Shown: positions 8,014-17,785, numbered from the stretch's first letter. The stretch: DNA of 64,000 nucleotides from Alphaproteobacteria bacterium (GCA_030425185.1 JAUIAU010000008.1:1-64000); one strand, 5' to 3'. The notes: generated by a model from the letters alone, not told the origin. Numbers and translations: made by a program.

Positions 8014-8604
8014 TCAGGCGGCGCGGCTGTCGCGCGTCTGTTCGGCAGCCAGCGGGCGCATGGTCGCCACCAGCTCGGCCACGGTCAGCCCGAACTTGCG
8101 GAACTGGCTGCGGTTCATGATGACGCCGTTCTCCATCAGGTACATCCAGTCGACCACGTCGAGGACATGGCCGCCCGAATCCTCCGGCAGGCGGATGCGG
8201 TAGTCGAGGCGCACGCCCGGCCCGGACTGGCGGCCGCTGCCCGGTCCGACCAGATCGTCGGCCTCGGCCACGATCTGCCCGTCCTCGCGCAGGGTCAGGC
8301 GCCACTCACGGTCCTGGGTCGATCCGCTGTCGTAGCGGAAGTGCTCGCGCATGACGCCGCGATCACCGTCCCAGCGCGCGTCGAACTCGGCGACGAAGCG
8401 CGAGGTGACCCGCCCGGTCGGCCCGTAGATCACGCCCTCGCAGGCAATCGGGCCGTTCAGATGACGGCGGATGTCGAACGCGGGTCCCTTGCCCGCATAG
8501 TCCTCGGGCGCCTGCGCGCGGAAGCTCCAGCGATACTGCACGAGACCGACCAGCCCGAACGCGAGCACGGCCCCAAGGACGATCCAGATCAACACTTCCA
8601 TCAT
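8014..8604 (-). CDS. DUF3833 family protein
   Basis: 196-aa protein with one N-terminal membrane segment (VLIWIVLGAVLAFGLVGLV), then a soluble beta-rich domain with LNGPIACEGVIYGPTGRV, DARWDGDRGVMREHF and a C-terminal VLDVVDWMYLMENGVIMNRS. This is the DUF3833 arrangement; no enzymatic function is established. It overlaps the upstream transporter gene by 4 nt (ATGA at 8601-8604), so the two are translationally coupled. It corresponds in position to RSP_1088 of the R. sphaeroides RpoE regulon. Probably acts at the membrane in lipid handling, an inference from its neighbours only. Confidence 0.82.
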   Translation of the reverse strand: MMEVLIWIVLGAVLAFGLVGLVQYRWSFRAQAPEDYAGKGPAFDIRRHLNGPIACEGVIYGPTGRVTSRFVAEFDARWDGDRGVMREHFRYDSGSTQDREWRLTLREDGQIVAEADDLVGPGSGRQSGPGVRLDYRIRLPEDSGGHVLDVVDWMYLMENGVIMNRSQFRKFGLTVAELVATMRPLAAEQTRDSRAA

Positions 8605-9839
8605 GTCCTCTCCGGCAAGGGCGTCGCGGCCAGAAGCGCGATCGCCACGAGTTTCAGGGCGCAGGGCACGAGCGCGTACAGCAGCGACAGGGCCCGCAGC
8701 GCCCCTTCCGAATTGTCCGGACCGGCGGCGAACCCGCTGGCCTCAAGCAGGGGAAGTAGCGTGACCGCGGCAAAGGCCAGCGCGAACTTCGACGCGAAGG
8801 ACCACAGGCCGAAGCCCTGGGCCGCGTCCGGAGAAATGACCGCCATCCGGCGCGCGAAGAGCGCCGGCAGCAGGGTCAGGTCGGCCCCGACCGCAGCCCC
8901 GGAGGCGAGGCAGATCAGCGCAAAGGGCAGGATGTCCCCGGTCCCGAGCATCGCCGCGTAGCCGAACGACAGGATGGCGAGCACCATTGCCAATAGCAGC
9001 GTGCGCTTCGCCCCGATCCGCCCCGCCACCCAGCCCCAGCCGGACGCGGACGCCGCCGCGGCAAGGAAGAACAGCAGCAGCAGCGGACCTTCCCAGCCGG
9101 GCGCGCCGAGACGGCTTTCGACGAAGAAGAGGAACAGCGTCGAGCTGACCGCGACCGGGGCCGCGTTGACCAGCGCGATCAGGAGCAGCCGCCGGGCAAC
9201 GGCGTCGCGCAGGACGAGGCCCAGCCCGGCCCCGTCCGGGGTCTCGGGTGCGCTGGCGTCCCACTCGCGCCGCATCGCCAGCACGGCCACCACGCAGAGC
9301 CCTGCGAACCCGGCTGCGAACAGGGCAAACGGCGCCGCCGTCCCGGTCAACAGCGTGGGCGCCGCGGCCGCGGCACAAACGCCCAGCAGGGCCCCCGTCT
9401 CGCGCCAGCTGGCGAGCCGCAGGTGCCCCTTGCCCGGCAGCCGGTCGGCGGTCTGCACGCCCTGCGCGTAGAAGCAGATGGTCAGGAAGGAAAACGCGGA
9501 GAACAACCCCGTCAGGCACAGCGCGAACCACAGCAGCGGCGGTCCGACCGGCGGCAGCGCGAAGAGCGCCAGCATCGACAGGCCGAGCAGCGCTGCCCCG
9601 ACCGCGACGGTCAGCCCCCGGATTGCCCGCGTGCGCGAGGCAACCCAGCCGAGGGCCGGGTCCTGCACCACGTCGATCAGGCGCAGTGCGAACAGCACGC
9701 CGCCCAGCGCCGACAGCGAGACTCCATAGCTGTCCACGTAGAACTTGGGCGCGTGAATGTAGATCGGCAGTCCTGCCGCAGACAGGGTCGCGGCGAAGAC
9801 GGCGTAGGACGGCAGCGCCGTCCCGCGACGCTCGGGCAT
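8601..9839 (-). CDS. MFS transporter, GPH/MelB-like
   Basis: 412-aa integral membrane protein with about twelve hydrophobic segments. The N-terminal region with LSALGGVLFALRLIDVVQDPALGW resembles the glycoside-pentoside-hexuronide cation symporter group (MelB-like), where a conserved aspartate follows the second helix. Start at ATG 9839 was chosen because it overlaps the DUF1365 stop by one base (TGATG) and keeps the first helix whole; upstream codons would only add a charged tail. It is the third gene of the operon, corresponding to RSP_1089 in R. sphaeroides. Substrate unknown; sugar transport should not be assumed, given that its partners are lipid-modifying proteins. Confidence 0.85.
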   Translation of the reverse strand: MPERRGTALPSYAVFAATLSAAGLPIYIHAPKFYVDSYGVSLSALGGVLFALRLIDVVQDPALGWVASRTRAIRGLTVAVGAALLGLSMLALFALPPVGPPLLWFALCLTGLFSAFSFLTICFYAQGVQTADRLPGKGHLRLASWRETGALLGVCAAAAAPTLLTGTAAPFALFAAGFAGLCVVAVLAMRREWDASAPETPDGAGLGLVLRDAVARRLLLIALVNAAPVAVSSTLFLFFVESRLGAPGWEGPLLLLFFLAAAASASGWGWVAGRIGAKRTLLLAMVLAILSFGYAAMLGTGDILPFALICLASGAAVGADLTLLPALFARRMAVISPDAAQGFGLWSFASKFALAFAAVTLLPLLEASGFAAGPDNSEGALRALSLLYALVPCALKLVAIALLAATPLPERT

Positions 9840-10603
9840 CAGCTGATCTCTTGGTTGGGCGGTTCCGGGCGGACGCGATAGACCGCGCCCTTCCACCAGA
9901 GCTTCAGCGCCTGCCAATGGATCAGGCCCAGCACCCGGCGGGACCCGAACGGTCGCCGCAGCATCGCGCGGAGCAGTCCCGCCGACGTCAGCGGCGCGCG
10001 CTTGCCGGTCAGAGTTGCGAACAGGGTGCCTTCGGCGCTGCGGTAATCGATCCAGACGCCGACGCGGTCGTCGCGGATGTCGAAGCGGAAGGTGTAGCCG
10101 CCCTCGACCGGCTGGAACGGGGAAACGTGGAAGATCTTCTGCGCGCTCAGGGTGTCAGACCGGGTGATCGGCCGCAGGTCCTTGTGATGGCACAGGTACG
10201 AGTGCCGGTCGCCGAAGGTGTTGGTCACCTCCGCGATCACCACGCGCAGCCGGTTCTGCATGTCATGCACCAGCCAGAAGCTGACCGGGTTGAACACGTG
10301 CCCGAGGATGCGCGGCTGCGCCAGAAGCAGGATCTGGCCATCCGCCTCGTCGAGCCCGTGCAGGTGCAGGACATCGCGCACCCAGTCCACGCCGCGCCCC
10401 TTGCCCGGCGCACCGCCATGGTCACGGGCGTTCAGCCAGACGAGGTTGCGGCGGTTCAGCGAGAAGAGCCAGGGCCGGGCACACTCCGTCTCGGCCTCAG
10501 GGTCCACGAGCACGTAGTCGATGGTGTAGCGAAAGGCGTTCTCCACCCCGCCGGTGCGGCCGTGGAAGGTTTCGCCCCGGACGTGGTCGAGAACGCAGGT
10601 CAT
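9839..10603 (-). CDS. DUF1365 domain-containing protein
   Basis: 254-aa cytoplasmic protein of the DUF1365 family: MTCVLDHVRGETFHGRTGG at the start, then the family-typical FRYTIDYVLVD, ILGHVFNPVSFWLVHD and a C-terminal YRVRPEPPNQEIS. ATG 10603 overlaps the stop of the upstream flavoprotein gene by 4 nt (10600-10603), which fixes the start. DUF1365 genes nearly always sit beside an FAD-dependent amine-oxidase-like gene and a cyclopropane-fatty-acid-synthase-type methyltransferase, and this one keeps the flavoprotein partner. It matches RSP_1090, which with RSP_1091 has been reported to affect the RpoE-ChrR singlet-oxygen response. The biochemical role is not settled. Confidence 0.88.
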   Translation of the reverse strand: MTCVLDHVRGETFHGRTGGVENAFRYTIDYVLVDPEAETECARPWLFSLNRRNLVWLNARDHGGAPGKGRGVDWVRDVLHLHGLDEADGQILLLAQPRILGHVFNPVSFWLVHDMQNRLRVVIAEVTNTFGDRHSYLCHHKDLRPITRSDTLSAQKIFHVSPFQPVEGGYTFRFDIRDDRVGVWIDYRSAEGTLFATLTGKRAPLTSAGLLRAMLRRPFGSRRVLGLIHWQALKLWWKGAVYRVRPEPPNQEIS

Positions 10604-11907
10604 GCGGCAACCTCCGGTTCGGCGGTGCGCACCGTGCCAGCGGCGATGGTCTCGACGACGTCCACCGCGCTGGCGAGGCCGTCTTCGTGGAAGCCGTTCT
10701 TCATCCAGGCGCCGCAGAACCAGGTGTTCCGCATGCCCTGCATCGAGGTCAGCGCCTCGCGGGCGTGCTGTGCCGCGAGATCGTAGACCGGGTGCCGGAA
10801 GGTCGTGACGTCGTAGATGCACTCCTCGCGGATGGCCTGCGTCGCGTTCAGCGTCACGAACAGCGGGTCCTCTTTCGGGATCGGCTGCAGGCAGTTCATC
10901 CAGTAGGTGAGATCGATCTTGTCCGAGGCCTTGTCGCGGGACTCGACATAGTTCCACGACGACCAGACCTTGCGCGACTTCGGCATCAACGTCTCGTCGC
11001 AGTGCAGGACCGCTTCGTTCGGCTGGTACTTGACGGCCCCCAGCGCCGCGCGCTCGGCCGGGCTGGGATCGGCCAGCAGGGCGAGGGTGTCGTCGGAATG
11101 GGTGGCGAAGACCACCTCGTCATAGCTGTCCCACTCGCCGCCCTCGACACGGACCAGCGCGCCGCCCTCGGTGCGCTTGACGGCCTTCACCGCAGCGCCC
11201 GAGCGCAGCTCGACGCCCTGCCGGTCCATCGCGGCGACAAGGCGGCTGACGTATTCGATCGAGCCGCCTTCGACCGTGTACCATTGGTGCTGACCGGTGA
11301 CGCCGAGCAGCGCGTGGTTGCGGAAGAAGGTCACCAGCGCCTGCGCCGGGAAGTCGAGGATCTTATCGACCGGGGTGGACCAGATCGCCCCCGACAGCGG
11401 CAGGATGTAGTAGTCGCGGAACCATGTGCCGGTGCCAAGACGGGACAGGAACTGACCAATGGTGATCTCGGGATCGTCGGCCACCTCCAGCGCGCGGGCG
11501 TTGAACCGGAGAATGTCGCGGATCATCCGGAGGAACTTCGGATTGGCGAGGTTGCGGCGCTGCGCGAAGAGCGCATCGAGCGACTTCAGCCCGTACTCGA
11601 AGCGACCGCCGTTGATCGACGCGCCGAAGCTCATGTCGCTCTCGGCCACGGGAACGTCGAGCTCCTGGAACAACCGGACCAGGTTCGGGTAGTTCACCCG
11701 GTTGAACACGATGAAACCGGTATCGACGGGCTGATCGCCGAAGCGACCGGCCTTCAGGGTGCGGGCGTGGCCACCGAAGCGGCGCTCGCTCTCGTAGAGC
11801 ACGACCGAGTGATGCCGCGACAACATGTAGGCCGCCCCCATCCCGGAGATCCCGCCGCCGATGACGGCGATGCGCTTGGGGGCGCCCTTGAAGGTTTCGA
11901 ATGGCAT
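10600..11907 (-). CDS. ufaD: FAD-dependent oxidoreductase, UfaD (RSP_1091)-like
   Basis: 435-aa flavoprotein of the amine-oxidase/phytoene-desaturase fold. The dinucleotide-binding motif IAVIGGGISGMGAA is at residues 12-25, followed by the ExxRxGGHART stretch (ESERRFGGHARTL). It heads the five-gene minus operon and faces rpoE across a 220-nt divergent promoter region. It corresponds to RSP_1091 of R. sphaeroides, named UfaD for its part in furan fatty acid formation from methylated vaccenate; that assignment rests on similarity and gene order. The methyltransferase needed for the full route is not in this window. Expression is likely RpoE-controlled, though the candidate promoter is weak. Confidence 0.85.
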   Translation of the reverse strand: MPFETFKGAPKRIAVIGGGISGMGAAYMLSRHHSVVLYESERRFGGHARTLKAGRFGDQPVDTGFIVFNRVNYPNLVRLFQELDVPVAESDMSFGASINGGRFEYGLKSLDALFAQRRNLANPKFLRMIRDILRFNARALEVADDPEITIGQFLSRLGTGTWFRDYYILPLSGAIWSTPVDKILDFPAQALVTFFRNHALLGVTGQHQWYTVEGGSIEYVSRLVAAMDRQGVELRSGAAVKAVKRTEGGALVRVEGGEWDSYDEVVFATHSDDTLALLADPSPAERAALGAVKYQPNEAVLHCDETLMPKSRKVWSSWNYVESRDKASDKIDLTYWMNCLQPIPKEDPLFVTLNATQAIREECIYDVTTFRHPVYDLAAQHAREALTSMQGMRNTWFCGAWMKNGFHEDGLASAVDVVETIAAGTVRTAEPEVAA

Positions 11908-11937
11908 GTCACGCTCTCCGGTGTCCGACTTACCTGA

Positions 11938-11967
11938 CAGCTACGCGACAATCCCGCAATCGGATGA
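11938..11967 (-). promoter_or_regulatory. Weak candidate sigma-E promoter for the UfaD-like operon
   Basis: On the minus strand TCATCC (plus 11962-11967), an 18-nt spacer, and TAGCTG (plus 11938-11943) give one mismatch to TGATCC in the -35 and a partial -10. The spacing equals that of the better promoter in front of rpoE. Only suggestive. Confidence 0.25.
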
Positions 11968-12001
11968 GTCTGGCTTCGGTGTGTTTTTTTGTAAGGTTTG
12001 T

Positions 12002-12031
12002 TGATCCAGACCCCGAAGCGCGACGTAAAGC
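12002..12031 (+). promoter_or_regulatory. Candidate RpoE (sigma-E) autoregulatory promoter
   Basis: TGATCC at 12002-12007, an 18-nt spacer, then TAAAGC at 12026-12031. This fits the TGATCC / TAA-type promoter used by RpoE-ChrR group sigma factors in Rhodobacter. It lies about 100 nt before the rpoE start, so rpoE-chrR would drive its own transcription once ChrR releases RpoE. Confidence 0.6.
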
Positions 12032-12130
12032 CCGCGTGACAGGTCTCAGGCTGACAACTTTCCTGATGCAGAGGTATCGGGCGCTCACTATGATCGAGCG
12101 TTGAACTGCACCAAAGCGGACGGAGTTTCA

Positions 12131-12700
12131 GTGGCTGTCGCATCGAAGGCACCCCGCAGAAGCGGAGAGGACGACCTGCAATGGACGGCTCTCCTGCTGC
12201 GGGTCCGCGACCATCAGGACCGGGAGGCGTTTGCGCGCCTGTTCCGGCACTTTGCGCCGCGGGTGAAAGCCTTCCTGATGAAGTCGGGAGCCAGCCCCTC
12301 GCTGGCAGAGGATTGTGCGCAGGACGTGATGGCAACGGTCTGGCAAAAGGCGCATCTGTTCGACCCCGGGCGGGCCAGCGTGGCCACCTGGGTCTTCACG
12401 ATTGCGCGCAACAGGCGAATCGACCTGCTGCGCAAGGATCGGCGCGCCGAGCCGGAAGATTTGCCCTGGGGCCCGGAGCCCGAGCCCGATCAGGCCGAGG
12501 TCATGGAACTGGCGCAGGACACCGAGAGGTTGCGCGCCGCCCTGCAGCAACTCCCTGAAAAACAGCGCCTTCTTGTGGAGCGCGCCTATTTCGGGGACCT
12601 GTCGCACAGTGAAATTGCAACCGAGACGGGATTGCCCCTTGGCACGATCAAGTCTCGCATTAGGTTGGCGCTTGAGCGGTTGCGCCACGAAATGAAGTGA
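12131..12700 (+). CDS. rpoE: ECF sigma factor RpoE (ChrR-controlled group)
   Basis: 189-aa extracytoplasmic-function sigma factor. Region 2 spans the segment with FARLFRHFAPRVKAFL and AEDCAQDVMATVWQKAHLFD, and region 4 holds LPEKQRLLVERAYFGDLSHSEIA and the helix-turn-helix GLPLGTIKSRIRLALERLR. GTG at 12131 was chosen because GGAG stands 7 nt before it; a TTG at 12101 in the same frame has no ribosome-binding site. The next gene is chrR. In R. sphaeroides this factor directs the response to singlet oxygen. A TGATCC/TAA promoter upstream points to autoregulation. Confidence 0.95.
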   Translation: MAVASKAPRRSGEDDLQWTALLLRVRDHQDREAFARLFRHFAPRVKAFLMKSGASPSLAEDCAQDVMATVWQKAHLFDPGRASVATWVFTIARNRRIDLLRKDRRAEPEDLPWGPEPEPDQAEVMELAQDTERLRAALQQLPEKQRLLVERAYFGDLSHSEIATETGLPLGTIKSRIRLALERLRHEMK

Positions 12701-12711
12701 AGTTCCCACCG

Positions 12712-13374
12712 ATGCATACCATTGCGCACCATCTGACCGACCCGATCCTGACCGCTTACGCGGCGGGCACCCTGCCCGAGGCGTTCAATCTGGTCGTTGC
12801 CACCCACCTGTCGCTCTGTGACGAGTGCCGGTCCCAACTGGCTGCGCATGAAGCGGTCGGCGGGGCGGTTCTGGAGGATGCCGGTGAGGCCGTGATGTCC
12901 GACGACGCGCTCGACGCCTGCTTCGCGCGCATCGCGTCCAGCCCGGACGCCCTGATCCGGGTGGGTCACAACCACCACGCGAAACGCAAGGGCGGCCTCT
13001 TTCCGGAGCCACTGCGCGACTACGTCGGCGGCGATCTGGACGCGGTGAACTGGCGTCCGGCCGGTCTCGGTGTGCGGCAGGCGATCCTGTCGACGTCGAA
13101 GAATGCCAGTGTGCGTCTTCTCTACATTCCGGCCGGGGCCGAAGTTCCCGACCATGGCCACAACGGGACCGAAATGACACTGGTCCTCAAAGGCGCGTTC
13201 CGTGATGAATTCGCCCGCTTCGGAGCCGGCGACATCGAGATCTGCGATCCGAACGTCGAACACACGCCGGTCGCGGAACCGGGCGAGGACTGCATCTGCC
13301 TTGCGGCGACCGATGCCCCGCTGAAGTTCTCGGGCCTGCTGCCGAAGATCGCCCAGCCGTTCCTCCGGATCTGA
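12712..13374 (+). CDS. chrR: Zinc-binding anti-sigma factor ChrR
   Basis: 220-aa ChrR, which holds RpoE inactive in the cytoplasm. The N-terminal zinc-binding anti-sigma domain has H6 and H32-x3-C36-x2-C39 (ATHLSLCDEC), the same ligand set as the R. sphaeroides protein shifted by one residue. The C-terminal cupin domain keeps the metal ligands in PDHGHNGTE and NVEHTP. An in-frame GTG at 12697 overlaps the rpoE stop, but ATG 12712 gives the N-terminus seen in known ChrR (MHTIAHHLTDPIL) and has GAAGTGAAG about 10 nt upstream. It forms a bicistron with rpoE. Confidence 0.95.
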   Translation: MHTIAHHLTDPILTAYAAGTLPEAFNLVVATHLSLCDECRSQLAAHEAVGGAVLEDAGEAVMSDDALDACFARIASSPDALIRVGHNHHAKRKGGLFPEPLRDYVGGDLDAVNWRPAGLGVRQAILSTSKNASVRLLYIPAGAEVPDHGHNGTEMTLVLKGAFRDEFARFGAGDIEICDPNVEHTPVAEPGEDCICLAATDAPLKFSGLLPKIAQPFLRI

Positions 13375-13383
13375 GGTCCGCCG

Positions 13384-14556
13384 CTACGCGTCCGGCTGGG
13401 TGAGGGGCGCAAGACGCGCGCCCTCCACGTCGGGCGCATCCCCGAAGTCGAAACTGTCCAGCCGGGCGGCGCGTTTGCCCGCACGCTCGGCCGCCGTGCC
13501 GATCTCGTCGAGGTCGCGACGCGCCTGCCCGAAATGCGTCGTCAGCTTGTCGACCCGCTCGACAACCAGTTCCACATCGCGGTGCAGCATCGCCAGTTGC
13601 TTGCGGATCAGCCCGGCCTGTTCCCGCATCCGGGCATCCTTGAGAACCGCCCGCATGGTGTTCAGCGTCGCCATACAGGTGGTCGGTGACACGATCCAGA
13701 CCCGCGCCGAAAACCCTTCGCGCACGATCTCCGGAAAACTGGCGTGCAGCTCGGCGTAGACCGCTTCCGACGGCAGGAACATCAGGGCACCGTCTGCCGT
13801 CTCGCCCTCCAGCACATAGCGCTCGGCAATTGCCTTGATGTGGGTCCGGACCGCCGTGCGAAAGGCGCGCGCCGCCTCGTCCCGCTCGCGCCCGGTCGCG
13901 GCCCGGCGCAGGGCCTCGTAGGCTTCCAGCGGAAACTTCGAGTCGATGACGATCGGCCCGGGCGGATTGGGAAGGTGAACAAGGCAGTCGGCCCGCCGCC
14001 CGTTCGACAACGTGGCCTGCATGGTGAAGGCGTCAGGCGGCAGCGCCTTGGCCACGATGTCGTGCAACTGGATCTCGCCGAAGGCGCCGCGGGTCTGCTT
14101 GTTCGACAGGATGTCCTGCAAGCCCAGCACGTCGCCGGACAGCTTCTCGATATTAGCTTGTGCCTTGTCGATGGTCTCAAGCCGCTGGTGCAATTCGCCC
14201 AGGCTGCGCGCGGTGCGGGTCGCGGTGCCGTGCAGCGTCTCGCTCATCCGCAAGGTCACGTCTTCGAGCCGCTTCTCGAGCGTCTCGAGCATCCGGGCCT
14301 GCGCCATCGCCTGCGCCTCGGACACGCTGCGCAGGCCGCCTGCGAGTTGCTGCTGGCCGTCCGACAGACCCTGCACCGTCTGCCCAAGGTAGTTCAGGTG
14401 CTGGAACAGGGGTTCCGCCATCCGGGCCGAACGCGCCGCGCCACGCAGGGCCGCGAGGATCAGCACGAGGAACAGCACCAGCAGGGCGGCCGCCCCGAGG
14501 GTGCCCAGCACCAGCGGGTCGTCGAAGGCGTAGGTCGCGCCACCAATCTCGATCAT
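13384..14556 (-). CDS. rmuC: DNA recombination protein RmuC family
   Basis: 390-aa RmuC-type protein. One N-terminal membrane segment ([18 protein letters not shown]) is followed by a long coiled-coil region (about 40-150) and the conserved nuclease-like core with [30 protein letters not shown] and a C-terminal [12 protein letters not shown] segment. RmuC limits recombination at inverted repeats in E. coli; its biochemical action is not fully known. The start overlaps the mutL stop by 4 nt (14553-14556), so it is translationally coupled to mismatch repair. It ends 9 nt from convergent chrR. Confidence 0.88.
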   Translation of the reverse strand: MIEIGGATYAFDDPLVLGTLGAAALLVLFLVLILAALRGAARSARMAEPLFQHLNYLGQTVQGLSDGQQQLAGGLRSVSEAQAMAQARMLETLEKRLEDVTLRMSETLHGTATRTARSLGELHQRLETIDKAQANIEKLSGDVLGLQDILSNKQTRGAFGEIQLHDIVAKALPPDAFTMQATLSNGRRADCLVHLPNPPGPIVIDSKFPLEAYEALRRAATGRERDEAARAFRTAVRTHIKAIAERYVLEGETADGALMFLPSEAVYAELHASFPEIVREGFSARVWIVSPTTCMATLNTMRAVLKDARMREQAGLIRKQLAMLHRDVELVVERVDKLTTHFGQARRDLDEIGTAAERAGKRAARLDSFDFGDAPDVEGARLAPLTQPDA

Positions 14557-16406
14557 GTGCGCCCGAACAACCGCTCGATGTCGGACAGCTTCAGCGCCAC
14601 GTAAGTGGGTCGCCCGTGGTTGCACTGGCCGGAATGCCGGGTCGCTTCCATCTCGCGCAGGAGGGCGTTCATCTCCTCTGCACTCATCCGCCGCCCGGAA
14701 CGCACCGAGCCATGGCACGCCATGCGGGACAGGATCGCCTCGATCCGGGTCTGCACCGCCGCGGACTGCCCGAGGTCGGCCAGCTCGTCGAGCAGGTCCC
14801 GCAGCAGGGCGCCCGCATCGACCGGGCCGAGGATCGCAGGGGTCTCGCGCACGGCGATGGCACCCGGACCGAACGGCTCAAGGGTCAGGCCCAGCTTCGC
14901 CAGCGCCGGGGCCTCGTCCAGCAGGGTCGCGCACTCGGCAGGACTTAGCTCGACGATCTCCGGAATGAGCAGCGCCTGTGCCGCCACGCCGCGCTCGGCC
15001 ATCTGGCGCTTTAGACGTTCGTAGACCAGTCGCTCATGGGCGGCGTGCTGGTCCACGATGACGATCCCGTCCGCGGTCTGGGCGATGATGTAGTTCTCAT
15101 GGACCTGCGCCCGTGCCGCGCCCAGCGGGGCCGCTTCGGTCCCGGGTGCCTCAGGATCGGCGGCCTCCACCCGCGCAGAGGGGGTGTAGGACATCTGCGC
15201 GTCGGCCAGCCCGCCCAGGTGCGGTGCCTGCGCCGCATGCGCGCGGGACAAGGCCCCCGGCGAGGGCCGATCCATCTGGTAGATCCGGGCGGCACCTGCC
15301 GGTTCCGGACGGAAGGCCCCCAGGGTCGCCCCGGCGACGGTGGTCGAGGCGCGATGCCCGGCCTCGGCCAGCGCGTGCCGCAGGGCCGTCACGATCAACC
15401 CCCGCACGGCGCCCGGTTCGCGGAACCGGACTTCCGCCTTGGCCGGGTGCACGTTCACGTCCACAAGTTGCGGCGGCAGGTCGATGAACAGGACCGCCGC
15501 CGGATGCCGGTCGCGGGACAGGAAATCGGCATAGGCCGCCCGCAGCGCACCGATCAGCAGCTTGTCACGGACCGGGCGCCCGTTGACGAAGAGGAACTGC
15601 GCCACCGCTGCGCCGCGCGAGTAGGTCGGCAAGGCGGCATAGCCGGTCAGCAGAACATCCTCGCGCCGGGTCTCGATTAGCAGCGCGTTCTCCGCGAAGT
15701 CTGCCCCCAGAACGGCGGCGAGCCGCCGGTGCAGCGCATCGAAGAGGTCGCCGGTTTCCGGCTCGACCCGGAACACGGTTCGACCGTCGCCGCCGCCGGA
15801 CACATCGCGCAGGGTGAACCCCACGGTCGGCTCGGCCATCGCAAGCCGCTTGACGACATCGCCGATGGCCTGCGCCTCGGCCCGGTCGGTACGCAGGAAC
15901 TTCAGCCGGGCCGGGGTCGCGCTGAACAGGTCGCGCAGGGTGACGACGGTTCCCTTTGACAGCGCTGCCGGTCGCACGGGACCCTGCGCCCCACCGTTGA
16001 CGGTGATCTCGGCGGCCTCGCCCGCGCCCAGTGCCCGGCTGGTGACGGTCAACCGTCCGACCGCCCCGAGACTGGGCAGCGCCTCGCCACGGAACCCGAA
16101 AGACCGGATGTTCAGAAGGTCGCTGCCGTCGATCTTCGACGTCGCATGCCGGGCCAGCGCCAGCGGAAGGTCCTGTGCCGGAATCCCGTGCCCGTCATCG
16201 GTCACGCGCAGCAGCGTCTTGCCACCGTCGGCATACTCGACCGTGATCCGCGTCGCCCCGGCGTCGAGTGCGTTCTCGACCAGTTCCTTGATCGCGGAAG
16301 CCGGGCGCTCGACCACCTCACCGGCAGCGATCCGGTTAATCGCAGCCTCGTCGAGCTGACGAATCTGGCGCGGCGGGGCGTCGATATTGGGGTTGGCGAG
16401 AGACAT
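14553..16406 (-). CDS. mutL: DNA mismatch repair endonuclease MutL
   Basis: 617-aa MutL. The N-terminal GHKL ATPase shows [19 protein letters not shown] (26-44), VTDDGHGIP (68-76) and GFRGEALPS (from 104). The C-terminal dimer/endonuclease domain carries [12 protein letters not shown] from 452 and CNHGRP near 595, the metal-binding motifs of the endonuclease-type MutL found where MutH is absent. It acts with MutS to nick the strand to be repaired. The start at 16406 is separated from the M16 gene upstream by a strong terminator, so mutL-rmuC has its own promoter. Confidence 0.95.
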   Translation of the reverse strand: MSLANPNIDAPPRQIRQLDEAAINRIAAGEVVERPASAIKELVENALDAGATRITVEYADGGKTLLRVTDDGHGIPAQDLPLALARHATSKIDGSDLLNIRSFGFRGEALPSLGAVGRLTVTSRALGAGEAAEITVNGGAQGPVRPAALSKGTVVTLRDLFSATPARLKFLRTDRAEAQAIGDVVKRLAMAEPTVGFTLRDVSGGGDGRTVFRVEPETGDLFDALHRRLAAVLGADFAENALLIETRREDVLLTGYAALPTYSRGAAVAQFLFVNGRPVRDKLLIGALRAAYADFLSRDRHPAAVLFIDLPPQLVDVNVHPAKAEVRFREPGAVRGLIVTALRHALAEAGHRASTTVAGATLGAFRPEPAGAARIYQMDRPSPGALSRAHAAQAPHLGGLADAQMSYTPSARVEAADPEAPGTEAAPLGAARAQVHENYIIAQTADGIVIVDQHAAHERLVYERLKRQMAERGVAAQALLIPEIVELSPAECATLLDEAPALAKLGLTLEPFGPGAIAVRETPAILGPVDAGALLRDLLDELADLGQSAAVQTRIEAILSRMACHGSVRSGRRMSAEEMNALLREMEATRHSGQCNHGRPTYVALKLSDIERLFGRT

Positions 16407-16436
16407 GCCCCCACAATTAGCATGCCCCCGCCCCCG

Positions 16437-16466
16437 AGAAAAGCGACCGCCGGGTGCGGCGGTCGC
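16437..16466 (-). terminator. Rho-independent terminator after the M16 peptidase pair
   Basis: GCGACCGCC (16443-16451) and GGCGGTCGC (16458-16466) form a 9-bp perfect stem with a 6-nt loop. On the minus strand it is followed by TTTTCTC (plus 16437-16442 plus one base). It closes the operon running from rsmB to the second M16 gene and insulates mutL. Confidence 0.85.
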
Positions 16467-16471
16467 GGTCT

Positions 16472-17785
16472 TCAGTTCGTTCCGGGCAGGCCTGCGGGCT
16501 GGCCGACCACCACGAAGGTCAGCTTGTCGGGCTGCAGCAGCGACTTCGCCACGCGGTTGATCTCGTCCAGCGTCACCGCGTTCACGAGGTCATTGCGCTG
16601 CGGGATGTAGTCGAGACCGAGACCCGAAATCTGCATCCCCACGAGGATGTTCGCGATCCGCCCGTTGCCGTCGAACCGCAGCGGGTAGGCCCCGGTCAGA
16701 TAGGTCTTCGCTTCGTCGAGTTCGGCCTGTGTCACCCCGTTGGCCGCGACATCGGCCCAGATGTCCTTCACCAACCCGATGGCCTCGGCCACCTTGCCGT
16801 TGTCGGACGAGAACTGCCCCATCAGAAGCTCTGACCGGTCATAGACGGCCATGAAGCTGCCGATTCCGTAGGTCAGACCGCGCTTCTCGCGCACCTCGGA
16901 CATCAGCCGGGTCGAGAAGCCGCTCCCGCCCACGATTTGGTTCAGGATGTAGGCAGGAATGAAATCCGGATCCGACTGCTGCAGGCCGGGCTGGGCGAAC
17001 ATCACCACCGACTGCGGCGTGTCCCAGTCCACGACGGTGATGTCGCCCAAAAGCACGGGCGCGATCACCGGTGGCAGCGGAACGCCGCTGGCGGGCAGGT
17101 CGCCGAGCAGGGTGTCGAGGAGGACGCCGAGTTCGTCGGGCGAGATGTCCCCGGCTGCCCCGACATAGACGTTGTCGCGGGTCATCAGCCGCTGGTGGGC
17201 GGCGATCAGGTCGTCGCGGGTCAGCGCCGCGACGGTTTCCGGCGTGCCCTCCCGCTGCTGTCCGTAGGGATGGTCGGGGAAGACCTGGGTATCGAGCGTC
17301 GCGTTGGCGATGTCCTGTGGGTCTTTCGCGTTGCTCGACAGGATCGACAGGATCTGGTTCCGCACTCGCTCGATCGCCACGTCGTCAAAGCGCGGCTCGA
17401 TCAGCGCGGCCCGCAGATGCGCGATGGCGGCGTCGCGGTTCTCGGTCAGGAAGCGCGCCGAGACCGACGCGGTGTCCGTGTAGACGTCGAACTCGAAACG
17501 GGCGGCCAGTTCTTCGGTCCGGGTGGCGAAGGCCTGTGCATCCATGTCGGCGGCGCCCTCTTCCAGAAGGCCGGTCGCCAGATAGGCCGCGCCTTCCTTG
17601 CCCACGGGATCGAGCGACGCCCCGCCCCGGAAGCGCATCTCGAGCGACACAAACGGGATCGAGGTGTCCTGCACCAGCCAGGCGTGGATTCCGCCGGGCG
17701 AGGTCACGGGAACGATGTCGATCTCGGCCTGCGCCGGCACCGCGGCGAGGGCGACGAAAGCGGCAGTCAGGGCAGCGCGGATCAT
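16472..17785 (-). CDS. M16 family peptidase-like protein, non-catalytic subunit
   Basis: 437-aa exported protein. A signal peptide is evident ([20 protein letters not shown], cleavage after about residue 20). The M16 fold is recognisable by [27 protein letters not shown], but the HxxEH zinc site is absent: at the matching place it reads [10 protein letters not shown]. The C-terminal domain has [20 protein letters not shown], the R/Y motif that binds substrate in the partner subunit of heterodimeric M16 enzymes. It overlaps the preceding active M16 gene by 4 nt (17782-17785), so the two probably form an alpha/beta-like pair in the periplasm. The substrate is unknown. Confidence 0.9.
   Translation of the reverse strand: MIRAALTAAFVALAAVPAQAEIDIVPVTSPGGIHAWLVQDTSIPFVSLEMRFRGGASLDPVGKEGAAYLATGLLEEGAADMDAQAFATRTEELAARFEFDVYTDTASVSARFLTENRDAAIAHLRAALIEPRFDDVAIERVRNQILSILSSNAKDPQDIANATLDTQVFPDHPYGQQREGTPETVAALTRDDLIAAHQRLMTRDNVYVGAAGDISPDELGVLLDTLLGDLPASGVPLPPVIAPVLLGDITVVDWDTPQSVVMFAQPGLQQSDPDFIPAYILNQIVGGSGFSTRLMSEVREKRGLTYGIGSFMAVYDRSELLMGQFSSDNGKVAEAIGLVKDIWADVAANGVTQAELDEAKTYLTGAYPLRFDGNGRIANILVGMQISGLGLDYIPQRNDLVNAVTLDEINRVAKSLLQPDKLTFVVVGQPAGLPGTN

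Noticed and set aside
12101-12130. TTG-initiated N-terminal extension of rpoE
   Set aside because: No ribosome-binding site before TTG 12101, whereas GTG 12131 has GGAG at proper spacing.
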